DNA from: Pseudisothecium myosuroides
Taxonomy: Eukaryota; Streptophyta; Bryopsida; Hypnales; Lembophyllaceae
Assembly: GCA_951799445.1 (NCBI GenBank)
Contig: OX637293.1
Coordinates: 22,382,001 to 22,446,000, forward strand
Direction: 5' to 3'
Length of the DNA stretch: 64,000 nucleotides
How positions within the stretch are numbered: the stretch's first letter is position 1; each line of letters opens with the position of its first letter. The notes under the pieces are model-generated. The model was not told the origin of the DNA. It made no database searches and was given only the letters and a program-made list of their open reading frames with translations. The translations under genes were made by a program, and so were the position numbers. Below are positions 1 to 11,300 of the stretch, piece by piece.

Positions 1-1533
1 ACAATTGCCTGCTCCGGTAGTAGGCATGTCGACAAGCCTCTTGCAAGAACAAGTGTCTCTCAAAACGCCTTTGAATTTGGTCATAGTCCTCTGATCCGGG
101 TGCAAAGGATGATCGTAGTTGCTTCAAGTTGTCGCAGATGCTACATCTTGCAAAGGAATCACCTCTCCCTTTGATGACGTATTTGGCAAAATGGTTGGTC
201 CGGATTTTGCTAAAGCATGATTGCGACAGTGGGGGGAGCCCGAGCTCCGCGTTTGCCTGCAAACATTGGGAGGCACGTGGCCACTTCTTAGTCTTGGCAG
301 TGAACAAGTGATGTGGAAATTGGTGGTCTTCGATTGTATCTCGCGAGTTATGGAACTTTGCCACCATGTCCTTGTGATATCAATCCCATGGACGATGTTG
401 CATGCACGTGGCAATCTTACCTTGTTCACGGTGGCCAGTAACTGCTTCCATTCGGTACCGGCGGGGAGAACTTTCAAGCCAACTTTCTTGCCGTTGGGCA
501 AGGTGCGTGACAAATGTGGCATGTGGTCGGCCTTTGCCTCCAGCAATGAGCGCAAAGTTTCAATGGCCTGTACACTTGCAGTCCTCGGCTTCGGCTGGTT
601 GAAGTTCCCATGTGGAGCGCCTCTGACGCCGGCCTTGGCCTTGGCCTTGTACCTCTCGAATGTGCGGAGAGGGATGTTGTGGAGAATCCTCCACGCAGTT
701 GGACAGATGTCTATGCCTTCGATGGTGACAAGTTGTCTCCCCCCTTCTGCAACTTTGCGCATCGTCCTGTGGACATCCAGATTCTTGGAGGACTTCACTT
801 GAAAGGACTGCATGTGCATTTCCGTTCGAAGTACACAAATAGTGGAAGGAAGGAATTTCCGGGTGCACTCTCTGTCGCAGCAAAGTTCCGCGAAGACCTC
901 TGCAATGGATTCATGTGATACCATCTTTGTCCTCTTGTTTAGCGTCGCCGTAGCTCGAGTTCTCCTATCATAGTGATATTGTCTAGCGCCCCTTCTTTTA
1001 CGATTTCCTTGTAGTTGTTTATCAATGGCCTGACGCTTGCGGTTGTGATCATATACACTGGCATACCCGTTCTCGCCGTGATAGAACACCTGGCGCATAG
1101 GCCACCATTCCGCAGACACATGTCCCCGACGCACGGGTCCCCATTGAAGACCTCCAACACAACAATGCCGACATCGTCCTCCCCTAGCCTGCTCAGCCCA
1201 TCGACGCATGCGCTGGGGTCGGCACTGATTATGATCACCTCGGCAAAGTCAGAGCCGTTTGCGTGCCTTGCGAGACGGGCCTTGCCAGACCACCCGTCAC
1301 GGGAGATGCCCTTGCAATGGGGAATGGGACTGGTGTCCTCCTCCGTGTTGGATGCCTCCAAGTCGATATCTTCTTCCTCAAATTCTTCGAACCCCTGTAC
1401 ATCGAACGTGCAGGGACCGACATTTCCATGATGACAATAAAAAGAATGCCAAATTGCGAGAGAGGAAGAATTGTTGAGAACACATTGTTCAGTAGATTAC
1501 CTCGTCGCCGTCGGACTCGCTGGAAGAAGACAT
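1..1533 (-). CDS. DUF7869-type transposase-like protein, 5' part, four exons, runs off the left edge
   Basis: Minus-strand gene rebuilt from splice signals: exon 1 1533-1501 (ATG, starts MSSSSESDGDE), exon 2 1394-1002 (very acidic start, EEFEEEDIDLE), exon 3 924-421, exon 4 256-1 continuing past the window. All junctions have GT/AG and are phase 0, so the apparent frame break near 940 is a ~77-bp intron. Exons 3 and 4 align with the gene at 22827: VTIEGIDICPTAWRILHNIP matches its VTLEGVDVCGKAWHIIHGIP, and the intron after NK sits where the other gene has NE|LNADYGLPP. Exon 4 reads ANAELGLPPLSQSCFSKIR, then a CxxC motif (RCSICDN) and His/Cys residues suggesting zinc binding. The catalytic-like C-terminal half lies outside the window. 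The frame is intact throughout, so it may be functional. Family assignment rests on the paralog at 22827, whose QLDN and HEDID motifs are recognisable. Confidence 0.72.
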
Positions 1534-2480
1534 GAGGGAGATTGCACTCTGAAGGGATCTGCGGCGTTCGAAGAATTCCGGAATCTGCAGAGGATGACCA
1601 GGGAACACGAATGAAATGTACCGGAATTGGGATCCGCAATACGTTCCCAGCAGTTGTGCTATAGCGGCCTTAGTTATGAAGAGCGATGAGAACCGCACAG
1701 AAACTGAAGGGACACAATGTATAATCCGGATGCGAGGTAGGCGGAACTCAGAGCTCCATCATTTGTTTGGTCATGGTAAGAACCGATGCAGTGCATCCCA
1801 TATAGTGCATAAAAACGAGCGGCCTGAACTCTTCGGACTTCAAGCAGTACATCGAAAGATGCATCTAAATACGAATCATGGCACTTCTCGGGAAAACGAT
1901 AACGACCGACCAAAATATATGAAAAGAGAGGAATTCGAAGAGGACGTATCCAGTCAATCCTTTGTAGAGTCATGCTCTCAACCACAAGGACGAACACCTA
2001 AGGTAATAGATTCAGAAGTGGAGCATCTACAGGCACTGGTCCGTTCCACTCAAATCCAAAACAATTTCACTCAAATGTTAATCTCGATTTTTGAGATGGA
2101 AGTCAGACTAACCGACGTATATTCAAAATTCTCAAGCATTATTGGATTATGAATTTTCAGAACTAAGTGGGTTGTGAGTCTCCATTTGCAACACTAGGTC
2201 TTTCAAAAACCGTTCACATGCCCTTCCGAATAAAACGGAGAAAGAAAAGACAATGTTTGGCAAATAGAATTAAATAATCACTATCCCCTGGACGAGTTGA
2301 TTTTGAAATTGACTACAGTTCCATTGAACGAATGACCTTGTATCCATTGATAGGGACCCTTCTTAATTCCTGTCCCATTTGACGTACTCCTGCCTTACCC
2401 AATAATAAATACGAGGACGAAAGATTTAGTCCCTCTTCCTTGCAGGCAAGGAAATATGAAAGTGAACCAAAATAAAACAA
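1534..2480. other. Gene-poor spacer upstream of the minus-strand DUF7869 gene
   Basis: Mixed-composition sequence between the first ATG of the minus-strand gene and the palindrome-bearing repeat. It should hold that gene's promoter, but I see no convincing TATA box at a fixed distance. A 178-codon open frame on the plus strand (1616-2152) has no recognisable domain, and its first part lies antisense to the gene's 5' flank. I do not call it a gene. Confidence 0.5.
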
Positions 2481-3260
2481 GTTTAGAGCGACCGCTCTGA
2501 TCCCTGTGAAGGACAAGCTATTCATACTACAGTCCGCTAAATCCAAAACATAATCCTAATATGCAGGTCAGAAGTGCATTTGTAGAAGAGTATTCTCTTC
2601 TTTAACTTCAGGGAAATCGATCTAAACATAGTGAAATAAAAGATGAAGACAACGGTAAGAATGACACATCCGACATTGATCTATGCAAATCTAATTAGAG
2701 ATTTGACAAGAATCGTATAGCACGTGGATAATACCCGTCCCAAACAAGTTCAGAGCAACCGCTCTGAACCACGTGGAGGATATAGGGATGACTGACAACC
2801 TCACAGATTACGTTTCGAGATTGGTGACGGAGCTATGAAATAGGACACTTCCGAGATCCCGTTATGAACAATAGAATAGATCAAACCAGTTTAGAGCGAC
2901 AGCTCTGAACCTCTTGGAAGACGCTGGGAAGATTGGCAGCCTCTAAGATTGAGATAAACAACAGACAGATAAGAGAATGTTGAGCCTCTCAAAACCACTT
3001 CGGAGCGGCCGCTCTGAACTGTGTAAGATCACAGCACGTGGATAATAGCCGGACACAAACTAGTTCAAGGCGACCGCTCTGAACCTCTTGGAAGACTCTG
3101 GGAAGATTGATAGCCTCCCAAATTGAGATAAAAATCCGCCAACAGAGAAGAGAATTTTGAGCTCTCAAACCCACTTCGGAGAGCCCGCTCTGAACGATAC
3201 GAGATCATAGCACGTGTATAATATCCAGACGAGAACCAGTTCAGGGCGACCGCTCTAAAG
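2481..3260. repeat. Tandem ~174-bp repeat carrying seven family-A palindromes
   Basis: Family-A dyads lie at about 2481-2503, 2748-2770, 2889-2911, 2998-3020, 3062-3084, 3174-3195 and 3239-3260. The consensus half site is GGTTCAGAGCGG followed by its reverse complement; most copies here have one or two mismatches. From about 2700 the DNA between them also repeats. For example CTCTTGGAAGAC follows the palindrome at 2911 and again at 3085 (period 174), and CACGTGGATAATA precedes others. Short open frames on the minus strand here follow the repeat and are not genes. The array lies about 950 bp upstream of the start of the minus-strand DUF7869 gene. Confidence 0.85.
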
Positions 3261-4390
3261 CCTTCTGAGATGTTAAATCCCATGGTAAAGAGGTCACACT
3301 TATTTATAAAGGATGCACAAATTTACATAACAAATCGACGTACTACCAGACACTACTCTTTCAACATCTCCATTATCAATTCCTGTGCTCTGTATGATAA
3401 TAGTATGTATGATGAGAATGGAGAGTGAAATGTAGCACTATTCTAAAGGTGAAGGAAGAAAGAACAATTGACTACGACATTTGATCTCAAACTAATGGAA
3501 GAGGGCAAGACGACCCAACAACTTATAGGTTCACCCACCACAATTCTACACGGCAACGTCCAAGGATGGATTCAAAGTTCACGACGATACCAATTGGTCC
3601 TTTGCCTTTTGTAAAGAGAGCCTCACATCGCGAACTAAAATTGAAGGTCGCAAGATTGGCGCATTGTACCTGAAACCAACGTGCTCGAAACCGATCAACG
3701 TTCCAGCGGCGTTGCAATGCTCCAACAGGGTTGCAGCGCTCCAATAGGGTCGCAATAGTGCAGCGGACGAGTAGGAACCGCAACAAAATAACGACGAACA
3801 AGAAGGCAAGAAGAACACATAACACTGATCGAGAAGGACGACAGGGAGAATGGCGAGATGACCATCGAAAACAAAAGGAATGAAGCACTCCGACCGAACG
3901 CGCATTCAATGCAACCAACGAGTTTTGGCGGCTGCCGCGGACTTGGGATTTGCCCTTCACCACAGCAATAGGTTGCCCCGCACTAATTCCAAGACCTACG
4001 TGTCGGACCCAAGGTAAAGCTTAGTGTCCAAGGTTTAGTTGCGATTTTTTTGCAAGTTTGCTCTTTTTGCAAGATTATATTCCCGCGTCCTCTAACGTAC
4101 TCAACGTTGATAGAAATTAGGACGTTCAGGACCGAGGTTTCGGTACCATGTCAGGGGGAATGAAGGGCGGACAGTCGTCCGCGGCCACATCACAATTTGT
4201 AGAGTGCACAGATCAAGTGAAAGACTTGCTTGACGAAGAACAATTCGGGTGAGGAAACTTCTGCCTTCTTGTGTCTCGAAAGTATATTGTAAGGCGCTAC
4301 TTGTTTTGGCAATGGGTGTTATAGTTTCTTCTAGCAAAAAAGCCATGACCGTCATTTGTCTCTTACAATCAATTCTTCTTCTTTGAAACA
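3261..4390. other. Spacer, no supported gene
   Basis: Contains a 146-codon minus-strand open frame (3523-3963) that overlaps another open frame and has no recognisable domain; its middle is rich in Leu, Val and Phe. No intron signals or paralog in the window support it. Confidence 0.4.
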
Positions 4391-4394
4391 GGGC

Positions 4395-5520
4395 TGCAGA
4401 CTTTTGGGAAGGTTACAAGCTCTATTGTTTTGCTTATTATTCTCATTGTGGTACTTCGCAACGGGATTTCGAAGTTTGCAAGATGGGTGAGTCATTTGTG
4501 GCCATTGTTTTCTCATTCTTTTTCGTGGGTGCATTTCCACATCATGTAGACTATGTGCATGTGAATGAGGAAACCCTAAATATGCACGGTCTTCTTCAAG
4601 GTTGAGCAAGCGGATGCTCAATTGGACTTGAAGAAGACTTCAGGTAATTTTGGGGACACTTGGGCATTCATGGCTTGCCGGTGGACGTTTCATTCACAAT
4701 TTTTTGCTTTGTTGTTGCAGGACGAATTATGTGCTCCTTGCACAACAAACCAGAGGTTGCATGGGGTGCTCAATTCGATGTGGCGATTCGAGAAGTGTGG
4801 GCTATGATGGAGGAATACGTTTGGCTTTGCCAGGGCAAGGATTGCACAAATCTCAGGTGAGTCATTTTTCTTATGCTGCCACGGTACCTTTACCTTGGTG
4901 TAATTCTCCTTCACTTGTAAATTCATGTTCAAAGTCCACATTTTTTTATATGAAGTCAAGCATGTTAATTCCACGGTTCAGGTCTATATTTGCACTCTCC
5001 TTTTGAGTTGTAAAGGTCTTCATAGTTTTTCTTCATTCCGCTTATGCCATTCTATGCACATGTTTGTTTGAGGGTTAGTAAAACCTTTGATTGCATCCAG
5101 GGCTCTCATGGGCGAATTTGATGACATCAACAAACTTTTTACATGCACAAATGGTTGCTTGCTACTACAAGTCATTGAGATTAGTGCTACACATCTTTGA
5201 GTAGAAGTAGCTCGTGAATTGTACGTGGCCTTAGCTATTCTTTGTAGGAAATGTACTTGAACATGTGGCTGGAATTTGTTTGTGCACAAAACACTATTTC
5301 AATTTTCAATTGTTGGCCAAGACTTCTTAATTTCAATATGTACTGATGCAACTGGTCTCAGGATGACAAGCATGGGACTGAACGCGTCCATAGAGAGGCT
5401 CTGAGCGTGCATTTCGACACCGGTATTTTTGATGGTGTCCGTGCTAGCCTGAACCGAGCGGAAGCCAACTTGGCCGACCTTGCGACCCGGACCCACTCGG
5501 CCAAGCGTTTGAAACACTGA
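4395..5520 (+). CDS. Putative small multi-exon gene or gene fragment, function unknown
   Basis: Best-supported exons are 4601-4643, 4721-4856, 5101 to about 5185, and 5362-5520 (TGA stop). The first two join cleanly: exon 4601-4643 ends ACTTCAG before GTAATT, and the next starts after TTGTTGTTGCAG. Together they read VEQADAQLDLKKTSGRIMCS and on to EEYVWLCQGKDCTNLR, ending at a GTGAGT donor. The final exon follows TGGTCTCAG and reads DDKHGTERVHREALSV through to RTHSAKRLKH. A possible 5' exon ending at 4491 would add a hydrophobic stretch (SSIVLLIILIVVLRNG). I do not recognise the protein. Exon phases at 5101 and 5362 are only provisional, so it may be a broken copy. Confidence 0.4.
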
Positions 5521-6240
5521 TGCACCATTTCTGTAGAAGAAACATAGAAATTCCGGAGTTATCGATAAATACAGTAGCACCAGAGAAAGTTTTTTGATTG
5601 CCAGCTAGTTGGTTTTTCCAAGTACACTTTAGATTGCTTTGTTTTCTCTGATCTTCACAGCTCTAAACACTTGGAGTTCCCCTTTCAAATTGAAGGCATT
5701 CAAATGCGGCAACATATGATAAATGACTTGAAAACATATGTGGAATGGATTGCAAATGTAACTCTTCATTTATATGAAGCCTTCATTTATTTCTGTGCAT
5801 ATTTCGTTCCACAGTACACATGCATAGGGGTGCTAGATTACAATAACAATAATGTTCTTATGCTATTTCATTTTAAGCGAGTTAAAAATAGGGTCTATTT
5901 CATCAAAAGAGGAAGAATTTTACGTAATATGTGAAGGTGCTATAGGCTTCATGAAATGTTGTATGCTCGAATATATATAAGTTTAATTGTATAAAAACAT
6001 TGTGATTAATAAGGTAGTCGTTATAGATATGGGTCATGGAAATGTTTTAGAGTATGACGAGTATACATATGGATGGATAATATAGATGATACGTTCACTT
6101 CCAAAACTTATTGGCCACTATATAAATTATTCTCATGAATTGAGAAATTGAAATTATGAAGTGAAATTTGGATGTGTTGTACAAAAATGCCATATTTAAC
6201 TACTTCTGGAATTTACGGGGAATTCTGGACTTTGTGAAGG
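5521..6240. other. AT-rich spacer, nothing recognised
   Basis: AT-rich DNA with one short open frame (5671-5934) of low-complexity composition. No splice-supported exon, repeat array or RNA gene is visible. Confidence 0.4.
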
Positions 6241-6246
6241 TCCTGT

Positions 6247-6269
6247 CCATCGGGAGATCTTCCCGATGG
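6247..6269. repeat. Family-B palindrome, left-most copy
   Basis: Near-perfect dyad CCATCGGGAGATCT then TCCCGATGG, one base off exact symmetry. It is the first member of a family that runs to about 27.4 kb. Confidence 0.75.
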
Positions 6270-6666
6270 TATGTACAATGAGTCCGTAATGCCGTTCAAA
6301 GGAGATTTAAATCGCTTTGGGATGCTAAGTGGTCTGGAGATTTCCCGGTGCAAGGAAATATACTCCTTCGGGATAGAGTGTTCGAACAAATCAATGAATT
6401 TGAGATGATGTCAACTCCGACATTTGCTGTAAGCGGTACATTTGTATCCGGGGTTGCATTAATATGCGACATCACAGATCGGGAGAGCTCAGAAGATACT
6501 TCCCAAAGTATCACATAACACAAAAGAATGGATGAAGCAACATAATGCAATTACAGACATTTGGTAAGGTGTAATCACAGTCAGATAGAAAAGGTGGATT
6601 CGCCACTTATATAATCATTTGGATGCAACAAACAGGTGATATATAACCCAGCTAGTCCACTTCCAA

Positions 6667-7149
6667 CTACATGTTTTTTGGGGCCCAAGACCAATCAAAA
6701 GGCGGTGCTATAATGTGCGGACGATCTAACTCTACAGGACCTACATCATCCCTCACATGCAACGCCGGTCGAAGCAAGTGCGGACGTTCCCAATCAAGAG
6801 GATCTAGGACAAGCATTACAACACTGTTATTCAAGAGTACCCTGCGCGTCCGAGGAATGTTCAAGACAGTCTTCAGTATTGCATGACGATGGGGATACAC
6901 CTGGTTCTTCCGTGGATTGTCAGACCCGGCAAAAAATAGAAACCTTGACAGAATTTCCGGCGGTAGAATACGTCGAAGAAGAGCGGCCAGTGTTGAAGGT
7001 TGCATTGCGGACCACAAACCACAGTGAGTTTCATGAACGAAATGTCGGAGAAGACCACGGAAGCCGGGCCGAATTTCGATATTCTGTGGGAGATCCGCCA
7101 CACCGCCCTTCACGCAGAGATCCCCTGTTAGTACTAAGAGCATCGCCTT
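6667..7149 (-). pseudogene. Exon encoding a degenerate FCP1-like (HAD, CTD-phosphatase) domain
   Basis: A 160-codon open exon beginning after an acceptor (GGTCTTTGCAG at about 7150) and ending in TAG. It follows the FCP1/NIF pattern of the 8.3-kb exon: a beta strand MLLVLTGDL where the nucleophile motif DxxG should be, then IRPGFRGLLRHFVH, GLWSAMQPSTLAALLRRILP, and RRVLLNNSV where a conserved VDDDP is expected. Both acidic motifs are missing, so it cannot act as a normal HAD phosphatase; it is a pseudo-enzyme or decayed copy. It lies just downstream of the larger minus-strand gene. It could instead be a further exon of that gene, if the donor GCA|GTAGTT just before the 8314 stop is used, giving two tandem FCP1-like domains. 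Confidence 0.5.
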
Positions 7150-8313
7150 CTGCAAAGACCAAGTAAGCCTCAGTACGCAGACATATACATACAGAAACGA
7201 CGTCAATTGATCGTGAGATCCCCCGACCAATATGCAATACAACAGAACCGCTAATTGAAAATACGCATGGGTAGTTATTTGAAGAACAGCGACTGAATGT
7301 CTTATTTGCTGCATAGTGCAAGGAAATTAGCAATACTTCTACGGTGTCACTGCAGCCCAGAATACAGCACTAACAAGGGATGCAGATTTAGAATTCGCGT
7401 CAAATACAAAAAAAGGTTTAGGGTGACATACTAGAAGACCGAAAATACTCAAGCAAAGGAAGTTACGTAGCAGAAATTCAATTGCATTCGATTGAAGCAA
7501 CAAAAATGGACATTACATAATCCGCCTAAGACTAATAATTCGATGCAAGGGAAAATGATCGTGAGATCTTCCGATCAAGCCAAAGACAGAGGACAAAATT
7601 ATCAATTTCAAATCCGTACTTCAGCAAACCGGAACTGCAGGAGAACTCCCAAACAAACAGTAGAAGCACAACTACAACTTCACTGTCATCCACAAGTACA
7701 AAAACACAAGACAATACAAGGACGGAAACAACATTTCAAAGTTCACACGTCACGTCGTATCGTGCGATCTCCTGATGAAGCTTGCCGCGCAAGATGATGA
7801 CGCCCAGTGTTAAAATCTAGTGAAGTGTTCAAAAAATTCCACTCTTCCGAGTAATATGATAAACAATTTCAGAACCAAATTTAGATTAAAGCTGCAAACC
7901 AAGAGTAAGAAAACAATTCTAAGTGAGGGTCATGCTCCGGAAATGCATTCACATTAGATTTAAAAGACAAGGATAAATGCCCAGAACAGTCCGATCTACC
8001 GATAGAATCCACTTCCATGGTATACCATTAGATCTCTAGATGTGCATGCACGCGGATTAATAGTCAAGGTCGAGGTGATCCCTTCAAACTCATAATTATC
8101 TTAATCAAAGGCATTTAGGAAAAAAATTTATTTTCACATTTACTACGAGGCAGAATCAATGCCTCCTACAAACAAAGAATGTCCAGTATTTCGAAAATGC
8201 ATTTACAATATTTACAGTATGTTCAAGAGTTTTAAGCTACAAGCAATAATATGCACGCCAAAAGGAGATCGTGAGATATCACGATGAAGTCCGTCGAGGA
8301 AGAGAAACCAAAA
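7150..8313. other. Spacer with four family-B palindromes
   Basis: Palindrome copies lie near 7204-7226, 7557-7580, 7756-7776 and 8268-8285. The last is an exact 18-bp dyad, ATCGTGAGATATCACGAT. An open frame at 7492-7797 on the plus strand is Gln/Lys-rich and has no support. Otherwise AT-rich. Confidence 0.6.
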
Positions 8314-11300
8314 CTAAACTACTGCCCTCAAAATGTCAGAGCCCGGTCTGGTCAACGGGACCGCCGGTGGCAGACCATTGTGGAGCGGATGCTTCTTGAC
8401 ATACGCCGGCACAGCTTCCTGTGACTTAAACAGACCTCCGAGCCAAGGACTGAGCACCCCCACAAGGTACTGGTCCCTCCAGTCCCCATCAAATTTGTGG
8501 GGGAAAATGGCGCTATGACAATCATTCAGGAGGTTCTTAAGTGGATCGTCATCAACGAGGAGAACATTCTCGGTTGACCTCAAACCCAGCTTAGTGGCGA
8601 AATGATTTAGATCCTTGAGGAAGAAGGGCCTGTCCGGGTGATTGGGGTCTCTGTAGGACGACTTTGTGCAATCTTCCTGCATGAGAACAGGCACGTCCTT
8701 CGCCTTAACAGACGTCCCCGGCAGCATTTGATTCAATACCTTCGTCACATTTGCCGGTGTCATACTGCTCCAGAATGCAATGTTTGCATGTCTGTGCACA
8801 AAGTCAAGTAAATGACCAACATTCGGTCGAAGTGTTACGACGCGTCTGTTCAAATCATTGAATGACCTGTGAACAAGAACTCCATTAAGGTCGAAGACCA
8901 CATAATACCGCCGCTTTTCTACCTGATTCGACGACTTCGCCACCGGTTCAGCAGGCACTCGAAAAACTGCAGAATACAAGAGAAGCACAGAGTCAGTGAC
9001 CGGCCAATTCAAGATTCGTTATCTCGTATGTACATTGACAATAATGTAGGCATGTTATCTGCGGGAGCTCGGACGCTACAAGCTGGCGACCCTTCCGCCC
9101 TCCTTTCGTCGCCCAATCGTCCTCTTTCCCTCTTGCCACCGCTCACTGATCCTTCCCCCCTCCTCTCGACGAGCATTTGCCCCTTTTCACTCTCGTCGGC
9201 GCTCACTGGTCCTCTTTCCCCCTGGTCACCACTGAAAGATCCCGGCTCAAGGTCGTCGTCGCTCGAAGCCACCACCACCCTCCTCCCTCTAACGCCGCCT
9301 TCCAATGCCTCCCACTCTTCGTCTGCATCAGGTGGATCCCCTCCATCATACACTGCACGCGGACCATCCTGAAATATCCATTTAAAGACGGGCTTGTAAA
9401 GGAAACGGTTCGCTCGCCTTACGGATTCCAAATGAATATCCTTGTTGTTATCGAGACGCTTCTTCCCATAGTGGTTTAGACTCGGTAAATGACCAAATGC
9501 TCTCATACGATCAACAAGACAGAACTTCATTATTTCTTCGGCCTCGTAAGGTATGGCCTCTAGCACTTTGTCAGAATGGCACTCACCGTCATCAGGAACC
9601 ACCTCTCCTGCAACCTCCAGTGGAACACTGGAGGCCAGTGAAGCAATGTCGACAATCCTCGCCCGCCCTATGACAGGTTTACTCTTCCTTCCAGGAACAG
9701 GTTTGGGACTCAAGGGGACCAAGTCAACAAGGGTGTCGTTCAGTACAGCAACCGTGATGCCCATCGGCGGGAGAAATCGCTCTCGCACAGTCGTGGGATC
9801 CCCCGACGAAGACAATGCAACCACTCCTTCCTGATGTTCACCCCCCTCGCTCTCTGCCGGATCGCCATGATGAATTGAGACCACTGACTCTTCAACGATC
9901 GTGGGATCCCCCGATCCTTCAGGTCCCGGTGTTCGGCCTTGGTCATCCCTCCCTGCACCACATCAAGAGACAGCTAACACAGTCTCCACAGGTAATGCAT
10001 GGCCCGTCGTGGGATCCCCCGATCCGAGGTGGTCATCATCCCCCTTCGACTCATTCCTCCCCTCGCTGAGGTCGGCAGCATCCTCCCCGCTCTTGACCAG
10101 TGACTCGTTCGTCATCGTGGGATCCCCCGATGCTGGTCGGTGAGTGTCTTCCAGGGTTAATAAGTCGAGGTCCGGAAGCTGTCTGTCAGCTCCTGAAGCA
10201 CGAGATGCCTGCGCATCCTCCTGTTGCGGCTGAGTCGACTTCACAGGCCTCGATGGTAACGGTCCCAAGGCACAAGTCAGAAGCGCTTCTGCCACGACTG
10301 ATGCTTCAGGATTGGGACTCCCAGTCGGCTTCGCTAGCGACTGTTTGCGCTGCACCAACGACTTACTTGGAGTCCACTTGGAGGACCCCCCCTTTCGACT
10401 CTCGAGTGCTGTCTTCCGCGCTCGCTTGGCCGCCTTTGTGCTCCCAGTATCCATTGCGGTGTCGGGTTCCTTGACCGGCGTCTTAAGCGGCTTCCTCTTG
10501 GATATCCTTGGGTCCGTTAATTGGATACCTGAATTCACTTCGCCTGACGACCCGCTGGATATTGGAATTACAATTCGTTCAGCTGGTGACGGCTCTGGAG
10601 TACTCTCATGCTCCTCTGCCAGATCTGCCAGCTCCGCCTGCGCCGAATGAACTTCGGGAACATCGTCTGCATCCTCTGCTCCACTTGGCGCATCCATCAG
10701 CTGCTCTCGCCGGGGGGAGGGAGTCGGAGATTTCGCCTGCGAGAAAGGCAATATCCCACCACAATTGAGCTCAGTTTGCCCTCCCAGATTAGCATGCGAG
10801 AGATATACGCTGCCCAACGTCCGGAGATATCACGATGGTTCAGCAAATAATGCACACTAACCTTAGGGTGCTCAACCGACCTTGTTCCTGAACCCGGTCT
10901 GTGTTGGGTGATGTCTTCGAGTACAGCATCGTCATCATCACTCTCAACTTCCTCGTCCTCGTGTCCGGCCTCCGGAAGAGGAAGGGGTGCCGCCTGCGCA
11001 TGTTTGTCGTCCCAAATCTGCTTGGCGAAGACCTGACTTAACGTCTTCGCTTCCGCTGAATCGACAACTTCCAGCACTTTACCACCTTCCGAATACTGAA
11101 ATACAACAACCGGAAATTAGTGACATTCAAATCCCCGAAATCGAAATGAGATTATCAAAAGAACAAAATAAAAGACAATCGTTGTAGTGCATACCAAGCC
11201 CAGATATGTGAACTCCGGACCCCCGTTGACATTCACAAAGACATAGTCGCTGCAAGCTAGTCCTTCGAATAGAATCAACGCACTGCTGATCTTCAGATAC

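Noticed and set aside
939..1361. Frameshift in the left-edge DUF7869 gene
   Set aside because: A small phase-0 intron (925-1001, GTAAAAG donor, ACAAAG acceptor) explains the frame change without a mutation.
1616..2152. 178-codon plus-strand open frame
   Set aside because: Its first part is antisense to the 5' flank of the minus-strand gene, with no domain, no paralog in the window and no intron evidence. Left as unsupported.
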